Of a stretch of DNA of 64,000 nt, positions 21,157-64,000 are shown in pieces. Origin of the DNA: Notospermus geniculatus (taxonomy: Eukaryota; Nemertea; Pilidiophora; Heteronemertea; Lineidae); the NCBI GenBank assembly GCA_002633025.1, contig NMRB01000191.1, positions 59,418-123,417 of the forward strand. The letters are read 5' to 3'. A program made the translations under genes and the position numbers. Below the pieces are notes generated by a model. That model saw only the letters and a list, made by a program, of their open reading frames with translations. It had not been told where the DNA came from and searched no databases. Numbering within the stretch: the stretch's first letter is position 1; each line of letters begins with the position of its first letter.

Positions 21157-23391
21157 AAAGTCACCGGATGAATCTAGTGTGCACCTGAACAGCCAAATAA
21201 TCTGTTCTTATGAGTTTGCAGTGAAGTTCGTATTTCATTAACATATCAGCAGTAGTAACATTTGCAGTCATTTTTCAATCAATGTTATTGTACCACCAAA
21301 CTCCATGTGTGCTGCCATTAGGAAGCTTTAAAATACTACTTAAAAAACTCCTATGATGGTGAAAACTAAGGACTTGGTGTAAATTGTTCAGTTTAAACAC
21401 CAGCATCTTTCACATTCAGTTATCAGTTCAGAAGATAATACATATTTGAACAATTTGCAAAACCCCATTTGAGAGGGCGCATGACAGTTTGATAATTTCT
21501 AGGGCTGTTGCATTAGGTAACCATAATTCCTTGACAGGCATAGCAAGTCCAATCAAACGTTTCGTTGCCAATTCTTCCATTTCTTTTCTCATCTCCAAAA
21601 ACCCCCATTTCATTACACATTTTAGAACAATATCGTCAACAAAACATTTCAGCACCTTTTACCCAACAAACACGTAAATGCAGTGGTCAACATGAACTCT
21701 AAGTCGGAGGATGTCCAATTTCTTTCCCCCATACTCATTTTTCCCATATTTCTTTCCAGATTGTGAAACCCAAATTAACAACCCTGTGTCTGACGGTTGC
21801 CAACAATTACCAAACTATTTTTTAGTTTCATTCCATTTCCTTCATTTCAGATGAGAAAAACAAATAATAACAATGATGAAGTCAGTAGACAAGTAACTAA
21901 ACACTAAACGACTAGATCATACTCAATCCTCCAACTCTATATCAGAGATGCTTAACGGGCATAAACTTTTGGTTCCATCATATGAATTGAAAATATCGTT
22001 CTTCTAAAACAGAATGCATAAGAAACAAACATTATCTAGCATAATACCAAAAGATTTATCATAGAACACTGATTTTTAATTTAATTTACACTTATGACAA
22101 TTATTTTTACATCACCAATGTATTTATACATCTTGTTAAGAACACTTTCTAAATGTATAATAGGTTTTAACATGTACATGTACTTTTTAGCACAATCATG
22201 ATACCAACAATAGAACCAACATATAGTGATTTTCACCAGTACATTAGAGACAAAACAATTGGTTGAAATATTCAATGGATCAATGGAAAAATGCTATCAA
22301 GAAATGTTTTATACTGCATTTGCCGTCAGTTACCTTTGTACATATTTTTCCTCAAAACTTCTTGATATCGGTTTACTCCACATATAATTTCAATTTTGTA
22401 ATTCAGTTTTTGATGGCGCGACAACTGGTGCCTGGTCTTTTTTATGTTCAGCTTTACTGAATGCTTTTGTGAACCAATGCGGGAATACCAATTGACGAGT
22501 TTCGAAAATGCAGAATCACAAAATGGGCTGAATCGGTCCCATTCTTAATGTCTCCATGATTAGCACAACCATACCATGTATATTGATGAGAAAGTCAGAA
22601 ACTACACAGATGATGACTACAGTGGAACCCCGGTTGTCATTTATGGTGAGATTCTACTGTATTTTCTTCTATATATGCTTTACACTAAATAGTTTCAAAC
22701 TGGACTTCTGCAATGAAGTGTTCATTGGTCATTTATGCTTTCAATGCCTTCGTGATCAGCAAAGTGAGAAGACGGAATTTCAGCTACAGCTAATTGCACC
22801 CCAAGTTGACACTCAACAGTTGTACACATCATGTAGTCTTTCGATGCAAAGGCTACTGATATCATGGCAAACCGTTGGTGAAAATAGCTCTAGTGCTGCC
22901 ATCTTCAGGGATACGCCCTGATTGCACATGGACCATCATGTGCCCCACATCATTATACAAGAGCAATCTGATTCAACATTTTATCGTGTTTTCAAAAATT
23001 CAATTGAAACAAATCTGCGATATTTGATCAGAGGGGTAAAATTGATTTTCGTGTCACACGCAGGCAGGATCTTCATTTTCCAGAAGTGTTTAGCTCAGCT
23101 GAAACAGACCTTTGAGAATGGTGTTAGAACTTATCGTTTCTGAAAGAACTAATAGCATTTCGCTTCAGTCGTTTTTGTTGGGCATTTTCTTTCCCAAGGG
23201 ACTCAGGCGGTTTGATATGCACACCCCAGAACTGTTCCTCGCCTTCACTGATTTGCTCAGTCAGCTGAGGAGCATGATTGAAGTCCTCAGAAGCTGAGTA
23301 GACCAGGAGTGAGATAACATGTTAATCTCTTGAAAAGACGTTGGTGCAGCAAGCTGTTTCAAAATTTAATTACCAGCACTGGGGTACCAGC
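21157..23391. other. Intergenic region between GPCR and ROS1 3' end
   Basis: AT-rich. Short ORFs on both strands have no family resemblance and no matching splice sites. It may include distal 3' untranslated sequence of the receptor gene. Confidence 0.4.
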
Positions 23392-23397
23392 TTTATT
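23392..23397 (-). terminator. Candidate polyadenylation signal AATAAA for ROS1
   Basis: AATAAA on the minus strand, 48 bp after the stop codon at 23448-23446. It is the first perfect signal downstream, so the 3' untranslated region may be very short. Confidence 0.5.
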
Positions 23398-23445
23398 CCA
23401 TTAATTTTCCATTTGTCTTTCATATAATCCTCACACTATTTTGTA

Positions 23446-59358
<35,913 letters not shown>

Positions 59359-59422
59359 CTGGAAAGAGAGGGAAAAGAGGAACATGAGTAGAGTGATGAA
59401 GGAACTGCATTGAATATCTTAC

Positions 59423-59479
59423 AAGGTTAAAGACGATCAGCAAATGATGTATCAGCTGAAAAATGGTATGACATCCCAA
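59423..59479 (-). CDS. Weak candidate ROS1 signal-peptide exon
   Basis: ATG at 59479 opens 19 codons rich in Ile/Leu/Phe/His (MGCHTIFQLIHHLLIVFNL) and ends in phase 0 at AACCTT/GTAAGA, which would join in frame to the Cys-rich exon at 59358 across a 64 bp intron. Against it: the hydrophobic core holds two His, the intron would be much the shortest in the gene, and the extra Cys pair expected from vertebrate ROS1 is absent. Confidence 0.22.
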
Positions 59480-62400
59480 GATTCCAAGTCAACAAACATT
59501 TGCATTGATGCCAAAGCATTCCTGGCTTGGGATCCTGGCATGGGAATCGAGATCCAGATTCCCTAGAATGATGAAGGCATGTCTCATCCATGTTGCTGAA
59601 GGTGAAGGCTCTCATAATTGGGTAAATTATGCAGAAAATGAACCTGGTTATCAGAATGAATATAGGTTATCAATGCAAAAGGCATTGGGGCTAGGTAATC
59701 GATGGAAAATCACAGATAGGTCTACTTGGCTTGTTGCTTCTGATACCTTGGTCAAGGTTTGCTACACTAAGACATTCAGCACTGTGCCAACTTTCCTTCC
59801 AATCTCAAAGAAGCAAACTGACTGATTATTTCATTCTGACCACATATACCTGGCTGTGGTGCGATCTTTCATTTGATACATTGAATTGCAGATAAACTGT
59901 TATGTTAGGATTCAACCGTTGATATAATATTCTTCAACCAGGCTAGAGAAATCCACTGGTGCTAACACTGTAGAAATCTTGTTGGTATTTTGATTCTAGA
60001 TGGTGTGAAGGAACTAGACCAGGTTATGTCTAATGATAACATTCTGTGAGTTATTGGGTTCTTTGTTGGATTTACTGAATATCAAGGTGTTAAAATGATG
60101 TGGACTTTGTTGAAAGGAGTACCTATGCTGCTTAGACGGCCAGTATACATGATGGAAACAAAGTTACTGTAAATTGAAGTACTCCTTTTGGTGTACTTAG
60201 ATGCCACCAATCAGTAACTTTCTTACTGAACAAATACAAAACTTCATCAACGTTATCAGAAGTACCAAATTTTTGTACTCATGATAGAATGAGTTTCTTC
60301 AGTAGAATGATGTCAGATTTTATTTCATGTTGCTTCATAAAATTCATTTGCAAGAACAATTTTGTCTTTGCCAGACAAAGAACTGACTCAAAAGCAGTGA
60401 TACAATCTCAAATGTAAAGTACATTTCTTGGAAGTTGTCTTGCACAGAGACATTTCCTCTTTTTCTCAACCACAGAAGTTTCAATACAGATTACACCATG
60501 AGAATTCAATGCCAAATTATTCATTTTGCTAATCACGGCAGAAAGAAGTGCATATTTCTTGGAAAGCGGTTGCCAATTTCATAAAATCTCGAGTGGTTGG
60601 AGTAATATTCCACTGTGGTTATTCATACAGAGATTTGTCATATACTTCAAGTAGTTCCCAGGGACTTCTTCCCAACATTATTACACCACCATTGATTTTT
60701 CCCAACTTTTTTACACGCAATATATTACTACAACTTTCTTTGATAGTATGGGCTTTCTGGGGTATAGGAGCCCATCTCTGGTAACAATGCCTTCATTAAG
60801 TCTTCCTTAAAAATCTAGGAGGGGTATTTTAAGATGGGTTCGCCGTGTGTCCTTTTTATTTCATGTTTGAACAAAGTCCCAGGATTCCTTCCTTGGAGTT
60901 GAAGCCATACCGTGGCAGTTTTTTAAATGACAACCAAAAATTGGAATTCCTAGTACCTTTTGATCTTTTCAACCTGCAAATCCTTATAAAATTTCCCATT
61001 GTTGAAATACCCAACATGGAATATGACTTTTTGTACTCAGGGTTTTGGTGAATTTCTGTCGAAGAATTTTGCCAGTCTTGTAGTGCAACACAGTGTCACT
61101 TCCTTGAATAGTAATGGTCTGATTCAAAAATTGTACCTGAAATGTTCTGAACTGAATCCACTCTCAGCTCATCTTTTCCCTCACACCATCAGTGAAATCC
61201 ACAATGATAACACAATGTCTACAGCTGACCAAGAGCCATAAACATCGATATTATCTTCATCCTCGATGTCTTTTGTCTCCATTAATGACAACTTTTTTAC
61301 TCATCTTATTAACATAAACCACATCATTCAGGGATATTGCGGTAAAAAAATCCTACCAAGGATGGGCTGATGTTGGGCTCGGTGACTAACCTGGTTCCCA
61401 GACATGCACATAAATTGCGATTGTAACTCATATTGTACTACAATGTAATCTCTGGAAAGTAACCACAGCTCTAAGTGTCCCTTATTGATTTTAGTCAGTA
61501 ATATTCGTGTAGCTTGTGATCACATTATTAAATTATTTGCCAAGCTGTCATCGTGGTGTTTTTCTACAGCCATCACAGCGGCAGGACTGACATCCTGTTT
61601 GCTCAACGTTTGGCACACACCTAAAACTCGCTGTGCTCTTGCTTCACAAATTAGCACTTTGACCAATCAGCAGCCATTGAAGTAAACTCTTCACACGGGT
61701 GTGAAATGAAAGTCAAGGACATTGTTTGGAGAAGAAGGCAAGAAGTTTGTTTGATATTGTTCTGTTGGTCCTCTCATCCTCTCTTCACATAATTATCATG
61801 TTGACATCATGGTAGCTAGCCATAGGTAGGGTAATTCTGACTGACCTAGGGCAGCGCTATGAAGCCATGGTGTGGTATCATCATCAGATGTCGCAATTTC
61901 AAAACGGTGTGCAAGATTTTCCTTATTGTTTATCTGTTGTTCCCTTCTTTTGCTTTGCCTGGCAGTGAAATGAAGTCATGGTCTGGTAACATCACAAGGT
62001 CTCAGGCCAAACACTTTCTACACCACATCCAAAATTTTCCTCATCATTATCTCTTGTTTCCTTCGTTTCGCTTGTGTTACACATTTAGCATGGAAGAAAT
62101 CAGTCCGATGTCCATCTCTTACAACTCGAACACGATGTTCTCCTGCACTAAACTAACAGCATCACCTTCAACTTAACAAAGTATTGTTCTCCTGGGGTTT
62201 AGTCAGGTCTGGAGATGTTTGTTCATTACATTTCCAGTTGCTCTTGTCAGTTCCATGGTTAAAATATGTTGTATCTTCATGCTTCACCAGGTGAGCACTT
62301 CTTGGAAGAACTCATCCTCGTGCCATATGAAAATGAAATGTACATCAATATGAACTGCCTCTTCTGATTCTAAAGCAACTGGAATGAGTGATAAATCTCA

Positions 62401-64000
62401 CAACCAGCTTAGAGGTCACACTGTATAGTACTATTCGTACAACAACACGCATCAAAACCCACCAAAGCGCAAACTTTTGGCCATCCATGGGCATTTGCAG
62501 TTGATTTGTTGCTCTTGTCATCCGGGGTTGATGATATAGAAAGGAGGATGGTAACACCGATTAAGATCAACTTTTTAAATTTTACATGTAAAGTTGATCT
62601 TAGAAATCGGTGTTACCATCCTCCTTTCTATATTGTTGACGGTCAACACGGCTACCACTACCATACGGGGTTGATGATGCCAGTTTGATTCTCAACCAAT
62701 TTGAATATTCATCCAAGAGAGCAATCGAATTTGTTTCAATGAATTCCCAAAGAAAAACGTTCATTTCCTCTGAAATATGGCTTCAAATCTGAATCAAAGC
62801 TGATGGCTGGGTGATGGTGGGCAGTTTCTGAAGGTACATCTAGGTACCATTTGCTGTAAGATCAGATTGAAGACTCCTGAAAGATGTACTTCACTTTTGC
62901 TTTGTTTACCTTGTGTTCAATCAATCACGTGTCTGTCATCTGCTGATCTACCCTGTTTATCTTACTGAAACATTTCATATTTGTTGCAGGTATGTTCTGG
63001 GAGTGCACGTCTGTTGAATGATTTGATGCTTGCAGGCTGTTTGCGCTGTTCCTGCAGTCAACTTGAAATCGTGTCATTCGGTAATAAGGACAGAAGAATG
63101 AAATAACTCATAAGAAAAGTTCGACATCAACTGGTCGTTGCAACTTTTCTGGTTGGCCTTGGCTAACATTCACATTGTCCTAAATAAGTTTCATCCTATG
63201 GTATCATGGTAATTGTTTCCCACAATACAAGGTCAACTTCTTAAAGCGTAAGAGGAGGCTCAAAATATCGTACATAGGTGGTCCGCATTGCCTGACAATG
63301 CATGCGAATCAGGAATTCCACAACCGTGGAAAAAAATGAAGAAACCACAGCAAAGACGTACACAAAGACTCCCTCAGCAATGCAACAAAGATGATGAGAA
63401 AATGGCAGAGAGTACGCCTCGCTTGTCTGGTTTCCATCATCGTCTGCAAGGCGAATATGGAATCATAAACCACAATGAGAGATGAGCATTGCCAGAAACA
63501 ACAAAGGATAGCTGAGAATCCAAGTAGTCGTCTTGTGGACTCCAGCTCAGAAAGCTACCTTGATGATTGTGTTGTGATTGGAAGCTGGAGTGGTAATTTA
63601 CTAAATGGTTATCTCTCCCCTCCCATCTCTCCGAGGAATTGTATCACCCCAATGTGGTGAACATTTTGTCCACTTTGAATATAGAGACAAAAGCACTCCA
63701 AAGTACCAAAATCACCACATTATGATGGCCTGGTGGTCAACAAGACATCCAGGTAAAGCAGAACAGAAGCCACCTCAATAGCCTATTCCACTCTCTGGAC
63801 CACCACTTGGCCTAACACATTGGTAAGAAGACATAAACAATATAAACTATTGAAGACAAGGAAGATGGATGGCGCACAGCCAGAGCCAGGTGAAATTTCT
63901 GAACCTTATCCCCAACAGTCTACAACTTAATTACAAAGGGAAGGACTACCTTTACTTTCTAAATTGCTTTGGCAATCATCTAACATACAAAAACTTGCAT
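59480..64000. other. Upstream region of ROS1, no supported gene
   Basis: I looked on the minus strand for donor sites preceded by a signal-peptide-like ORF with a Cys pair and found none that fits. Plus-strand ORFs are short and without family resemblance. It probably contains intron or promoter sequence of the receptor gene. Confidence 0.45.
62534..62633. repeat. Near-perfect hairpin, about 41 bp arms
   Basis: ATATAGAAAGGAGGATGGTA...AAGTTT-type arm at 62534-62574 pairs with 62591-62633 with one small bulge and a loop of about 16 bp. GGGGTTGATGAT occurs on both outer sides (62524 and 62667). It may be a small fold-back element or a young inverted duplication. Confidence 0.85.

Noticed and set aside
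20778-21188. ORFs spanning the N run, and similarly at 48890-49402
   Set aside because: Mostly undetermined residues across an assembly gap.

Overview
This is a window of animal (metazoan) nuclear DNA. Spliced genes have GT-AG introns of tens of bases to several kb, and there are many short inverted-repeat transposons, two tRNA-derived SINE copies and scaffold gaps (runs of N and isolated single Ns). Frequent AGGCCTA and TACATGTA words, the repeat types and a full ROS1-type receptor suggest a marine invertebrate (deuterostome or lophotrochozoan). I cannot name the species.

Layout. 1-624: AT-rich, truncated coding sequence for a zinc-finger plus HNH nuclease-like protein, unlike anything around it. 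764-5981: a 5.2 kb fold-back element with arms of about 1.2-1.3 kb; its middle holds a tandem array of about 64 bp units whose two hairpins covary. 6108-7354: 41 bp tandem repeats, then a frameshifted retroelement gag-like ORF. 7.6-11 kb: palindromic MITEs, a hAT-like end and two nested DNA elements, each with its own target-site duplication. 12662-19813 (minus): a three-exon class A peptide-receptor-like GPCR whose 5.7 kb second intron is full of transposons. 20911-21156: sequence gap.

23446-59358 (minus): the main gene, an ortholog of ROS1/sevenless. I assembled 35 coding exons (36 if one in-frame segment is an intron), about 2,490 residues. The order is a Cys-rich N-terminus, two FN3 domains, YWTD propeller 1, FN3, propeller 2, two FN3, a shortened propeller 3, four FN3, a transmembrane helix, a tyrosine kinase and an unusually long tyrosine-motif tail. 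Reading phase agrees at every exon junction except one, next to a single N at 33920, where roughly half of propeller 3 is also missing. That points to sequence lost from the assembly. The signal-peptide exon is not securely found and may lie beyond the window.

The two genes share a strand, but nothing links them functionally. The GPCR is a G-protein-coupled membrane receptor, probably for a peptide. The ROS1 protein is a large adhesion-type receptor tyrosine kinase. The least explained structure is the covarying hairpin array at 2533-3107. The AT-rich nuclease fragment at the left edge is the clearest sign of foreign or viral-type DNA.
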